Source of the DNA: Amborella trichopoda
Taxonomy: Eukaryota > Streptophyta > Magnoliopsida > Amborellales > Amborellaceae
DNA: 64,000 nucleotides
Direction of reading: 5' to 3'
Assembly: GCF_000471905.2 (NCBI RefSeq)
Contig: NW_006499481.1
Location: 525,034 to 589,033, forward strand
The notes beneath the pieces are model-generated. The model had not been told where the DNA came from. It was given only the letters and a program-made list of their open reading frames with translations, and did not search any database. Of this stretch, positions 24,097 to 34,900 are shown piece by piece. Within the stretch, counting starts at the first letter, position 1. Every line of letters starts with the position of its first letter. A program made the translations under genes and the position numbers.

Positions 24097-27000
24097 TTAA
24101 ACATTATCAGACCAGAACTCCATAAAAAATTCTCTCACAAACTGCTTCTCTTGCAAACGTGCCTCTTCTTCCTGCAGCTTCCTCATCCTTTTTGACAAGG
24201 CCTTGAATTTTTTCTGAAAATCCAAAGATTCCATAGATATTAGGAATTCGTAAGTCATAACACATTCAATGTATTAGCAAGATAACAAATGGGACCCACA
24301 AGTCTTGAGCAATGCAAAAGGGAAATAAGTTGCCAATCACAATTTAAAAAGTAAGGACATTGTCACAAAAACGATAAAATGTTTTTTTCTTTATTTTAAT
24401 TATTGACAATGTTTCATTGAATTATAAACGGATGAACAAGTATATTCTCAAATAAGAAGAAGTACAATGACTGGGATGAACAAAATTTGACTAGGACGAG
24501 CTAGGGGATTCTTACCGCCAGGCGTGGGCATGAGATATGAAGAGGGAGGTTCAGTTAACCCCATCTCAAGACGAAGAAATAAATTCAAAATATTCTCATA
24601 ACAAGAAATCATTCATGTAAGTTTATCGATCAGTGTGGAGACACAGTTGTCGTTTAGAAATCAGTGAAGTAACATTGTCCAGAGTGCATCTGTATCCAAC
24701 AGTTCATTCCTCGAAGGCAAGCATCCAAGATTCATACGATATCAGAACTTTTATTCCCTAGTTTTATTTTCTTCTTCCTTGTGGTCAATTATATTTGCTA
24801 TTTCATAAAGTCGCTCCAATTAGACGATAGCTTGTAATAAGAAAATAATAGGTTGTTTGTCTTAAAGGAGCTGAAAACCAAAATAATGGGGAAACTATAT
24901 TCCTTCTCAACAAACATTTAAGGAAGTGTTAAAACCAAATTGTAAAGAATTCTCCATATTGTTATGATCTGAACTAAATATTCAAAATCCAAAAGAAAAG
25001 AGAGAGAGAGAATAACCAGTAAATAAGCTACTGGATCCTTTCTTTTCACCAATTCAAATTGTAGGTATTTTCTTTATTCCTAGTAAAATAAGGACCCTGA
25101 CTACCTGACTCAAGTCACCAATTAATTACAATCTCATGAAAGAGATATTTTGGAATTAAAAGTAATTGGAACACTTTACAAATTCAATTATCATAAGAAG
25201 GCATTTTGACAAATGCAAAAGCACTATATAGAAACCATCATGTCCTAATAAATCCAATCTCACCGTAGCAAGTCAATTGAAACAAGTTTTACAAACATTG
25301 TGTGTCTGTACATATGCGCACCACATGATTAGCATACTGAATAGACCATGCATTCCAGTCAACAATCAAATAATTTTAAAGGGAAAAGAAATTATACCAA
25401 ACTACAACTTACACTTTTCTTTTCCCCTGTATTTTTTGCAACTCCAGGATGTTGATTAGTTGACTGCTTTACCTTGTCCGCACCGAGACCACGTTTATTT
25501 TTCTTTACATGTGTTTCAACAGGCTCCAGCCTACCCTGAGCACCCATAACCAGTGATGCATAAATGAATAGCAGAAATTATTTTAAATAGTGTAAAATAA
25601 GGATGAATAAAAAAATAGCACAAATAAAGGGGCCAGTATAATGTGTTTCCTTGCAAGAATGTAAGAATGTAAGTAAGCATAGATGAGATGAATACCATTC
25701 CAAATGTTCATCTTGTTTCTACCAGATAAATGGACACACTATCTCGTCTCAAAAACCATGATGAAATGAACAATTAGAACCAAAATAACTATTGCAGGAA
25801 CTTGGAATCTATTCAAGATTTTCCCTTGCTTAAAAACAAGTGAATATGAAGAAAGATATCTGGACCATAGTTTCTATAGCTTGCATCAAACAATAACTAA
25901 AACTGGATTGGATGCTTCTTGTTTCCATGCTAATCCTACAAGATCGTAAAGCTAGGCTCTTAACTCCAAGAAATAGCCCATTGAGACTCATCTGAATAAG
26001 TGACCCAAAACTAATACACCTCTTGCCAGAATGAAAAAAAAAAGACATGCTGCTGAGGGGAAAATTGTGCCACCCAACAAATAAATTTGCCTCCAGTTTT
26101 TCCGTTTCAACTAAAAAATTCACATATCTTTAATGTTATTAAGCATCTAACAATGCAAACGATGAGCTTTTTTCTGGCCATTTTTATTCTTTCCTATTTA
26201 AAAATTTGAAAAAAATAAAAATAAAGTAGAATGGAAAACTAATTGGTTAGCGCTTGGCAATTTGCAATGCTACGTCCTAGGCTCAATTCCTACCAAGGGT
26301 AGGGGAGCTCTCCCCACTGACTCACCCAAAAAAAAAAAGCAAAATGGGAAGCTAAAGAACCATATCCTTTCATCTTCACACTGACGTGACATAAAAAATC
26401 ATATTCAAGCCTGAAATATGGATAATCAACTGGAAATTCACCAAATATCCATCATCATTAAAGTCTTTTGCCAACCAATTGGGGTCAGCTATACGAATCT
26501 TGATCCGTCATTCTGCTCTATTAAAAGCTATACCCTCAGTGAGATTGTAAGTCCCCATATCTTTTCTCACAACTTCCACTCATGCCCCTTTGGGCCTACC
26601 CCTTGCCCTTTTTTAGCCTTCCACTTGAACTAACTCGTACCTCCTAACAAGTGTTGTACTAGGTCTACTCCACACAAGATCAACCCACCTAAGTCTACTT
26701 TCTTTCATCTTATCGTCTCTCGAATTCTCCCGAATGTATTCATTTCGAATTTTATCCCTTCTTGTCTTTTCACTCACCATCTCAACATCCTTATCTCGGC
26801 TATACTAATTCTATGGATATGTTGTCTCCTGACCGCCCAACATTTTACCCCATAAAGTGAAGCTGGTCTCATGGTTATCCTATAGAACTTACCCTTCAAA
26901 TTCATTGGTATGCAATAACCACATAAAACTTTGGTTGCACATCTCAACTGTGCCCCCCTAGCTCTAATTCTAAATTCAAATAATAAGCAAAATAACCCAA

Positions 27001-27837
27001 TATGGAAATCATTAATTTCTAACCTAATCACTCAATTAACCCTTCTTAATAATTAAATTCGTATCTTAATTTCTGATGGTTGTTCCTTTGTACCATCATG
27101 TTGCAGATTCAACCCAAAATGAAGAAAGAAGATGCAACAGTATCCTAAACGAAAATCGAAGAGCTTAAAGTATCATAAACTCTAAATTACATCGCACTTA
27201 AAATTCAATACAGGAAGTTTTCTTTTAAAAAACAGTAACTAATGAGTGAAAAAATGAACAAAAACTGCCAAAACTTGGAGAAAGAAAACCAAAATTGCAT
27301 CTAAATGCGACAAGGTTAATTTGCTAAAATTTGAGAGCCATTAGTGGAGATTCCTAGTTCTTCCCTGTCTAAAAAGGAAGAAAAAAAAACCCAACTCAAC
27401 GAATTTCAATGGAAATTAACATCACACTCCCCCACTTCCTTGTCAGATTCAATTTACAGTAACATATACTTAATCGAGATAAGCAAACAATAAAAGACAG
27501 TCCTACCATCCATGATAACTCAACCCTAGATACCACCCCTATTATCCTCTCTCTCTCTCAAAAAAAAAATAAAAGTCATTGTCATGATAAGTAAACCCTA
27601 AAAAAGTGTCAATACCTGCTCTGAAGTTCCGAGACCTGTGCCTTCTTTCCATCCACACTTCTTTAGCAACTGCGACATAAACAAACCAATTTGTGAGCAG
27701 ATTATACCAGAGAATAAGCCAAAGGAAAGGAAAATAAAAGCGGAAAAAAAAAAAAAAAGGTGAGAAAAATAATATACCTGAAATCCAATGTTTGAAGAAT
27801 CGATTGCCCGATTATTAGAAACCAATTCATCCCCCAT
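24097..27837 (-). CDS. Small G-patch domain protein, four exons, 117 residues
   Basis: Exons in gene order are 27837-27778, 27669-27616, 25535-25413 and 24213-24097, all joined in phase 0 with GT..AG borders. The G-patch lies at about residues 16-60: SSNIGFQLLKKCGWKEGTGL, then GTSEQGRLEPVE and KKNKRGLGADK. The spaced glycines and the aromatic residue after the second helix are as expected for a domain that activates DEAH-box RNA helicases or binds RNA. The C-terminal 38 residues form a basic/acidic helix (RMRKLQEEEARLQEKQF) and end FFMEFWSDNV. Short plant G-patch proteins of this shape are known to me only as uncharacterised; a nuclear RNA-processing role is inferred. Intron 2 (25536-27615) hosts an RTE fragment and a SINE. 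The ATG at 27837 gives MGDELVSNNRAIDSSNIGFQ and is the only sensible start. Confidence 0.88.
26243..26342 (+). mobile_element. tRNA-derived SINE with target-site duplication
   Basis: About 100 bp. An A-box-like TGGTTAGCGCTTGG and a B-box-like AGGCTCAATTCC are about 30 bp apart, as in tRNA-derived pol III promoters. The element ends CTGACTCACCC plus 11 A's. The flanks AATGGAAAACTAA (26230-26242) and AATGGGAAGCTAA (26343-26355) form a 13-bp duplication with two mismatches. It lies in intron 2 of the G-patch gene, antisense to it. Confidence 0.75.
26430..27031 (-). mobile_element. RTE-clade LINE, 3' third
   Basis: Reading minus, a broken frame encodes MNLKGKFYRITMRPASLYGV followed by KCWAVRRQHIHRISIAEIRM. 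This is the conserved region downstream of the RTE reverse transcriptase. The RTE 3' tail follows at low coordinates, including CCCTTTGGGCCTACCCC and GCTATACCCTCAGTGAGATT. The upstream RT and endonuclease regions are missing (5' truncation). It lies in intron 2 of the G-patch gene in the same orientation. Confidence 0.8.
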
Positions 27838-28069
27838 CCTGTGATTTTCTGAGAGAGAATCAAAAATTTAAATGAGTTAAAAGAGAGGAGCGGCTTTGGC
27901 AAATAAAGGGTCGGAGTCGAGCGTGGCCAAAATCAGCATCTATATAGTTGCTGGGGGGGCCTATATTATGCTCCCGCCGGAGCATATGCACGTCTACTCC
28001 CTCACTCAAAAGGCTTCCGTGGGAGCATTTTCTATTTTTTGTATCAAATTATTGCGAGCATTCTTATAG

Positions 28070-28282
28070 TTTTTAAAAGAAAGGTATACTAATTATTTTT
28101 TAGTACATAGATGTCACAATCAATCTTGTCAATCAATTTTAAATTTGATGGTTATATATCATTGATTAAACTCAAAGTTCAAAAAATATTACACACCCTA
28201 ATGTATCCAATTTGACATTAGATTATAAGTGATTGTGACCTTTTTGTAATAACGATAAACAATTTTATAGCATATTATCTTA
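28070..28282. mobile_element. MITE, family B
   Basis: The left end contains TTAGTACATAGATGTCACAA. The right end contains GACCTTTTTGTAATAACGAT then AAACAATTTTATAGCATA. It has diverged termini and no coding content. Confidence 0.5.
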
Positions 28283-28417
28283 TTTTTTAAATAAATATGA
28301 TGCTTAAATTTTGCCCTTAAAAAATTGAAGAGTTTTTGTTCAATCTTGATATATTCTTCTGTTCTAGTGCATAGACTTAAATTTGGAAATTCTCTTGGGA
28401 TTTGATACTATGAAACT

Positions 28418-28638
28418 ATTTACTTTTTGTACATGAAAATCACAATTACCTACAACCATTTGATGTGAATCTAACATATGCGAACTTAGGTGCATCATAA
28501 AGTTTCGAAATTTTTATTCTGAACTTTAAACCTAATCAATAATAAATGCAACTGTCCAATTTCACATCTAATAATTAAGTTTTATTGTGACCTCCATATA
28601 CCAAATATAAATAATTTTATTGTATATTTTCTTTTTTT
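28418..28638. mobile_element. MITE, family B
   Basis: The left end is ACTATTTACTTTTTGTACAT then GAAAATCACAATTACC. The right end is TGTGACCTCCATATACCAAA then ATAAATAATTTTATTGTAT. It lies about 135 bp from the previous copy, in the same orientation. Confidence 0.55.
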
Positions 28639-30027
28639 TAACAATGAGGTAGTTTATGGACTGAAGAGGTTAAATCCTAAAAATTTTAAAATAGAGAATA
28701 TGAAAACTTCTTCCCTATTGGTTTTACCCGAGGGAGTAAATCAATAGCGTACTCCCGCATGAGTATAAAATCTTTTGGCATACTTATTTCTTTTCATTTG
28801 CGCGTATAGCATGCTCCTCTGACCAAACTGTACAACAATTACCTCAGGCAACAAAGCTACGTGTTAGATTTTTTTAGGGAAAATATCTCCATAATCCATA
28901 TTTTTATCTTTCATTTCATATACCAAAAGTTTTAAAATATGTATTGAGGCATAAAAATTGTAATTTTTTTTTTCTTATAACCCTTTAAACATATTTTTTT
29001 AAGTCAAACAAATATAAAAATACGTACTTTTTCTAAAAGCCATCTTCCCAAACTTTAATATCTTTCTCTCTTCTCGCACCCCTTCTCTCTGTCTTTCTCG
29101 TCTTTCCCATCTCTCTCTGTCTTTCACATTCTCCCAAACTTCTCACTTTCTCTCTCTCCCCTGTTACTCTCCCTCAAACCCCTTTTTTCTCTCTGTATTA
29201 CCTCCATTCTCTCTCCTACTGTTTTCCCAAACCCCTCCCTCTCTCTCTTTTCATGCGTTTCCCCAACCCCTCTTTCTCCAGGTTTCCAATCTCTCTCTCC
29301 TTGTGTTACAGTAGGTTGTCAAAAGTTGCTATAGGGTCTTCATAAAAAAAACCTGGGATATAAACAAAAAAATTGAAATGAGTATTTCTACAAACCAAAT
29401 GACTACAAGTCATACACATATCCATACTATCAACTGTGGCAATACTAATTTTCCCACTAATGTCACGAGAGAGATTCCCAAACCTAAGCCAAAAATGCAT
29501 CGCCAACCATATATGAAGCCTTGTAAACCCCAAAGAAATAACCTCAAGCTCTCAACATTTCCGGTCATGTTGTTCATTCCAACTAGAAGCTCCTCATAAG
29601 AAAAGGCTTCTTCATACGCTTTTCTTAGGGGTGATCTCTTTACATAGCTATTGTGCTATTTCTCTCAACAATGTCAATTGATGCTTGGTGGTGAGAGATT
29701 ATCGAAAGGAAAAATACAGGTGTTTGGATATACATGGGGAGAAAGAAAGAGATGTCTGGATAAACACGAGAGGAGACAAAGTGAAAAATGCCATAAAAGA
29801 TAAAAATAAAAGTTTGGGGCATATAAATGAAAATAGATAAAGAATTGAGTTTAGAAATAACATGTCTTTATCACATTTATTTAGGTTAAAAATTAGATTT
29901 AAAGTGGGCAGGGGTTGGAATATATCTTTTGATATATTGGGTTTATCAATAAATCAAATCTAAAGCTATGGGATATGGAGATATATATATACATCTATAT
30001 ATTTTTTTATCCAAAAAGTTTGGGATC

Positions 30028-30200
30028 CATAATAAGGGTGGCGATTGGTCGGGTTCGGGCGGTCCGGCCCCAACAATATATTATTGGGCCTAGACTTGGA
30101 CCTGGACCTGACCAGGTCCAGAGTCCCCGAATACAAACCCAAACCCAAAAATGTAATGAGAGACCGAACTTGAACCAAAAAATCAAAACATCTATATATT
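30028..30200. mobile_element. Mutator-like element end, partial
   Basis: It starts AAGGGTGGCGATTGGTCGGG and continues in the CCTGGACCTGACCAGGTCC style. It resembles the terminus of the complete element at 35521-36570. The other terminus was not found. Confidence 0.45.
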
Positions 30201-30213
30201 TCAATAGGGTGTA

Positions 30214-30580
30214 GTTTGTGGAAGGTTGCAACCTTAAACGATTAAAGTAAGGTGCATCTCCAAACTTCATCATGAGATGTAATTTTAGGTTCCAAAATTC
30301 ATAGAATGTGCAACAATCTATTTTCTAATTATAAAAATTTAAATTACAAAAATGATTCGAATCACATAGATATTAAAATACATGAAAATTTGGAAAATGA
30401 ATGGTTTAGATGATATGCAGCAACATGCATTATTTTTAACACTTGAAATCTATTTTTTATTTCATATCTATACATTTCGATGTTGAGGTTATCAATTCAA
30501 TGTTTTTCCAACATCAAAACAACATTTTTCGAAATATTTTAAAGTACGCCTTAGTTCTACATTTTAAGGTGTACCCATGG
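30214..30580. mobile_element. MITE, family A, complete copy
   Basis: The left end is GTTTGTGGAAGGTTGCAACC then TTAAACGATTAAAGTAAGGT. The right end is TTAAAGTACGCCTTAGTTCT then TTTTAAGGTGTACCC. The interior contains the family's ATATCTATACATTTCGATGT. Confidence 0.7.
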
Positions 30581-30659
30581 TCAATTCCTTGCCACCTTAT
30601 AGATCCTATTGAAATTTTGGAGCAATTTTAAAGTAAATAACATTATTGGGGTAGTTATA

Positions 30660-30900
30660 AAAGGGAAAGTATAAAAAAAATACAATTTTTTTGTCATACA
30701 AGGATTTCATAATTACTATTGTCCATCATATTTAAAATTAGATAATTGTAAGAGTGTCATTGACTAGACTCAATGTTCAAAAAACGTTATTGATCTTCAT
30801 GAAACATTTCAAGCCATCAAATCTGACATATAATAATTAGGAGTAGTTGTTACCTCTTTGTAACAAAGATAAATGGTATCACAGTATATAATCCTGTTGT

Positions 30901-30933
<33 letters not shown>

Positions 30934-30935
30934 TT
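30660..30935. mobile_element. MITE, family B, followed by (TA)n
   Basis: The interior has GTTCAAAAAACGTTATTGAT and CATTTCAAGCCATCAAATCT. The right end has GTAACAAAGATAAATGGTAT. A (TA)n microsatellite occupies about 30900-30935. Confidence 0.5.
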
Positions 30936-31257
30936 AATTAATAATATAGTATCAAAAGTGTTGAGAAAGAGGAAGTTTGAAAAGTGCAAATTAGGGGTTT
31001 CTATAATTCTATCTATTTTTTATGATTGTAAACTATTGTCAGATTTATTGCTTACAAATATTTTTATCAAATTAAAATATTTATTTGTAAATAGTGCCAG
31101 TACATATTGTATTGCAATGTAATTTAGGAATTGAGTATAGGCTTTGACGTTAGCAACGCTGCATCGTTAGTTTCACATGGTTTATCTACCCAAAAAATGA
31201 TAAAAAAGGCTTAAGTTAATTTAATAATTGACTTAAGAAAAGTAATGATCTTAAACT

Positions 31258-31483
31258 TTCTCTTAACCCATCCCAAACATGGGTAAAATGGGTGGGTTGT
31301 ATTAGGTAAGCAACAAACGTAAAATTATTAAAACTTTTTATTCGTATAGAATAAGATATGGTTGGAAGTCGTAAAAAAAGATATAGAAACTTATAATCTC
31401 ACTTAATAGAGAATGGGGACAAGGATTTGTGTTGCCAACCCTTACTAGTTGAAAAACAAAGGCTTTGATGATGATATAATAAA
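31258..31483 (+). mobile_element. Minimal RTE derivative: 5' end fused to 3' tail
   Basis: The first ~85 bp (TAACCCATCCCAAACATGGG, then GTGGGTTGTATTAGGTAAGC and AACGTAAAA) match the 5' start of the RTE copy at 36728. After a junction near 31345 the sequence matches the 3' end of the same family: ATGGTTGGAAGTCGTAAAAA, GAAACTTATAATCTCACTTA, then GGCTTTGATGATGATATAAT. The entire coding part, about 3 kb in a full RTE, is absent. It is a non-autonomous, SINE-sized relative. Confidence 0.7.
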
Positions 31484-31509
31484 CAACAATATTTATTCAA
31501 AATTTGCCG

Positions 31510-31795
31510 GAAGATGCAATTATGGTGTAAAAAACCTTTCGATAACGTTAAAATCTATGTTCAATCCTAATCATAAATTTTAATTTTTTAAAACAGTGTA
31601 AATCGAGCCGATGTATAAACAATTAAAAATATTTCAAATAAATTGCCTAGAAAACTTATTGGATGGTACAGTATATTTGGACTTGATTTTTTTTTTTTAA
31701 TATCTATACGTGTCTTGGTTGAAATGATCAATGTCACCAATTTCGAAACACTTTTTTCTACTAGGTTTTTGTAGTGCACTTTACTTTCCGGTATT
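31510..31795. mobile_element. MITE, family A, diverged copy
   Basis: The interior segments GTTAAAATCTATGTTCAATC and ATATCTATACGTGTCTTGGT plus a right end with GTAGTGCACTTTACTTT identify the family. Termini are eroded. It lies about 200 bp upstream of the phosphatase start codon. Confidence 0.55.
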
Positions 31796-31993
31796 TATCC
31801 GATAAAATAATCGACCTCCGATAAATCGTCGCCAAAGCGAATGCCTATAAAATCCCGTTTTTTATGAGACTTCAGGCTTTTAACTCAGGGAACTTTGTTC
31901 TTAGCTCCAACTGTATTAGACTTTCCACTTCCAATTTATTTTGGAAAGACCGGCGCCAAGCTCCAGTTCTCTGCAACTTTCTAGCTCGGCGCC

Positions 31994-34900
31994 ATGGATC
32001 TGGATCTATGGATTCAGAAGGTTAAGGAAGGCCAGCATTTAATGGAAGACGAGCTTCAGCTCTTATGTGAATATGTGGGTGCCCTAACCCTAACCCCAAT
32101 ACTAACCCTAGAACTTTCATGGTTTTATGTTACATGGTGTATCGATTAGCCCTTTTTTTTTCTATCTTTTTTTTCCTCAGGAGTTTGGGTTTTTGAGACT
32201 GTTCAGTTTGTTTTTTTGTGTATTTTGTGGAGAGTAACCCAATTTTAGATCTCGCGGTACATTTTTTTGCGGAGTGTTTACGTTTTTAATGTTATTCTGG
32301 TTTTGAGCTTCATGTATTGGGGTACTTTTTTGCAACTTTTTTGGGGTTTTATGTATACTTGGTTTGATATTCGTCTTAGGATTTTTGAATGCATATTAGT
32401 TTCCACTTTATAGCATTAAAAATGAAAAAAAAATCAATTCCAGCACTGGGATTTTGCATCCATTGTACAACTTCAAGTACTGATGCGTATAGGTCACCTC
32501 TCGCACCAACTGCATGTGTATTAATATATAAGACACCAATATTTATGTATATCATGTACTTAAAATAAACAAATAAGTTAGGGAATGTATTTGCACGTAC
32601 AAATTTCAATATAATAAGACAAATTTTAATGAAAACAAAGTTTTTATTTATTTATTTATTTTATTTGACACTGGTAACACCAGCTCTTTTTGTGGAAATC
32701 CAAGTTTTCAGTCTCTAGGTTATGGGCCAGAAGAGAGTAAAGGAGGGCGATTAAAATATGTATAGGTCGGCCTTTAAATGTCGAAGAGGCAAACTGAATG
32801 TGTTATGATGATAGGTTGGGTGGTAGTTTTTTCCCAATATCTTGGTCGTTGTGTTTTGCAAGCTTATTCCAAATTTTAATAATAGGTTTTGCTGAATCTG
32901 TCAGGTGAAAGAGATTCTTGTGGAGGAGTCCAATGTTCAGCCTGTTAATAGCCCTGTAACTGTTTGTGGTGACATTCATGGCCAGTTCCATGACCTAATG
33001 AAACTTTTTCAAACAGGTGGCCATGTGCCAGAGACCAACTATATTTTTATGGTAAGATATTTTACTCACATTTGCAAGTACGGTTTGAATGAGGCCTCGA
33101 AACTGAATGAGCATTGGTTCTATGACTCTTTCTAAATTGTTCATAGGGGGACTTTGTGGATCGTGGTTACAACAGCCTTGAAGTATTTACAATTCTTCTT
33201 CTTCTTAAAGCCAGGTAAATAGTGGATTTCCTTTGAATGCTGGCTAGTGATGTTTGGCTATGTTCCTCGTGATGCATGCCCTATAAGTTCGTTATCAGTT
33301 CTTATTTTGTGTTTGAAGTTGAGTTTTGCTTGAAATTTCAACTCAACCAGTTCATTTGAATGATTATGCCCTGCCATTTTATTAGTCTAAAAGAATCACC
33401 AAGGACTCATATTTGATGAAAGTAGAAAATATCGTGATCTTTCTAAGTTGTCTAATTTGTGCCCTTTTTGTTTTTTCATCTTTCTAAGTTGTCTTATTTG
33501 TGCCCTTTTCTATTTTGATAAATGATAAGTTTCCTTCTATTACATGACAAAACCCAAGAGGGTATACCTGAAAGATCTATAGAACTTCTAAATACTCCGA
33601 TTTTGGAATAGTAACTGTGTACAAGACGTAAAGATATGCTAAATGATAACTGGCTTCCAAAATGATACTGTATAGTCTCCATGAAAAAAAAGTACCACTC
33701 TTTACCCTTGAATGATATCACCCTGAGCTAAGCTTCTAATTCCTTCAATAACTGTATGCCTATATCCATCTTATCATGGTTGTGGTCTACCATCTACCCA
33801 TAATAGAGGATATACATGGGACGATAATATTCTTCGGTCACATGTGAATGTGTGGTGGAATGGGAGGTCATTTGGCTGGGCACATAGAGGTTGTCTCACA
33901 TGGAAACCCCCTTTTTGCCAGCGTGATGGGATTGACATTGATTTTAATATTGGGATGCCTGAAATGCCCGTAGGTGTGTATGCTATATATTGTCATTTGG
34001 GTGCCTTTGTCTTTTCATGGGAGAGCTTCCTGTTTGATAAAAACATAGCAGGTGCATTTCACTTTACATTTCACCCACTTCCTTTGCAACCAAAAAAAGT
34101 AATTTGGTTCAATTAATGCTATTGGAGTTAAAATATGGTCGGGCATTGAGCACTGTAAGTTCCCTTTTTCTAAATTTCTATTTGTAACAGATTTGAGAGT
34201 TTGGAATTTTTTACCCAACTGAACATGAAGATATTATTTGGTTGTTCTCTTGTGGGGGATATTTCCCTTGGCAGTATCTCTGTAAGAATTTTATGCAAAT
34301 ACATGTATTGGCTATTTTGTCAAATGTTTTTTTGTTGATAGAATTTACATTGTCAGATACCTAGGTTTTATGGTTGAGTCGAGAAAGTCAATGCTGGCTT
34401 GTTTTTTTTCATCTTCTTATCCATTTTTATCTATGGGTCACATAAGGCTTTTCTGCAGTACTAGAGGATTGAGGTGGGCTGTTTCGTTTCCCCTATTGTA
34501 TTTTTAATTATGTTCGAAGCCTTGAGTCATTTGATTGGCAAGCGGTTAAAGCTGGTTTGGTTGAGGGAGATGTTATTCTGCCCGTCACAGTAAGCTCGTT
34601 TTCATAAAATGGTTGCCTCTATGACCAAGATGTACAAAGTAAAATCAGGAAATCAAAAGGAAAACCCAAACAATCAGGAGCCGGGCTGAAAAAACCAAAA
34701 TTTTTCCATTGTCGTTTCCTGAATAAGCCCATGCTCTAAAGTTTGCCTCTTGCCATTTATGCTGAAAGTAGGTGCCAATATGCCTGCATTAATGAGAGAT
34801 TTGCTCAAAATATGTTCAAGTCTCCATGGACAGCCAGAGTCCCCCGAGGCTGAAGCTGTGACATTCTTTGTGTCCCCTAACCCTTCGATGACCAAAATCT

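Larger units (their letters stand above)
27838..31993. other. Intergenic region between divergent genes, no gene seen
   Basis: The G-patch gene leaves to the left and the PP6-type phosphatase gene to the right, so both promoters lie here. Contents: family B MITEs (28070, 28418, 30660), family A MITEs (30214, 31510), a CT-rich block (29060-29310), an AT microsatellite (30900-30935) and the short RTE-derived element at 31258-31483. Small open frames near 29306-29599 show no recognisable protein. Confidence 0.65.

Noticed and set aside
29306..29599. Overlapping open frames on both strands with a hydrophobic stretch
   Set aside because: No family recognised on either strand; both are short and without splice partners.
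32082..32110. Possible interstitial telomere
   Set aside because: Only about two and a half CCCTAA units; it fits a common plant telo-box-like motif near a transcription start.
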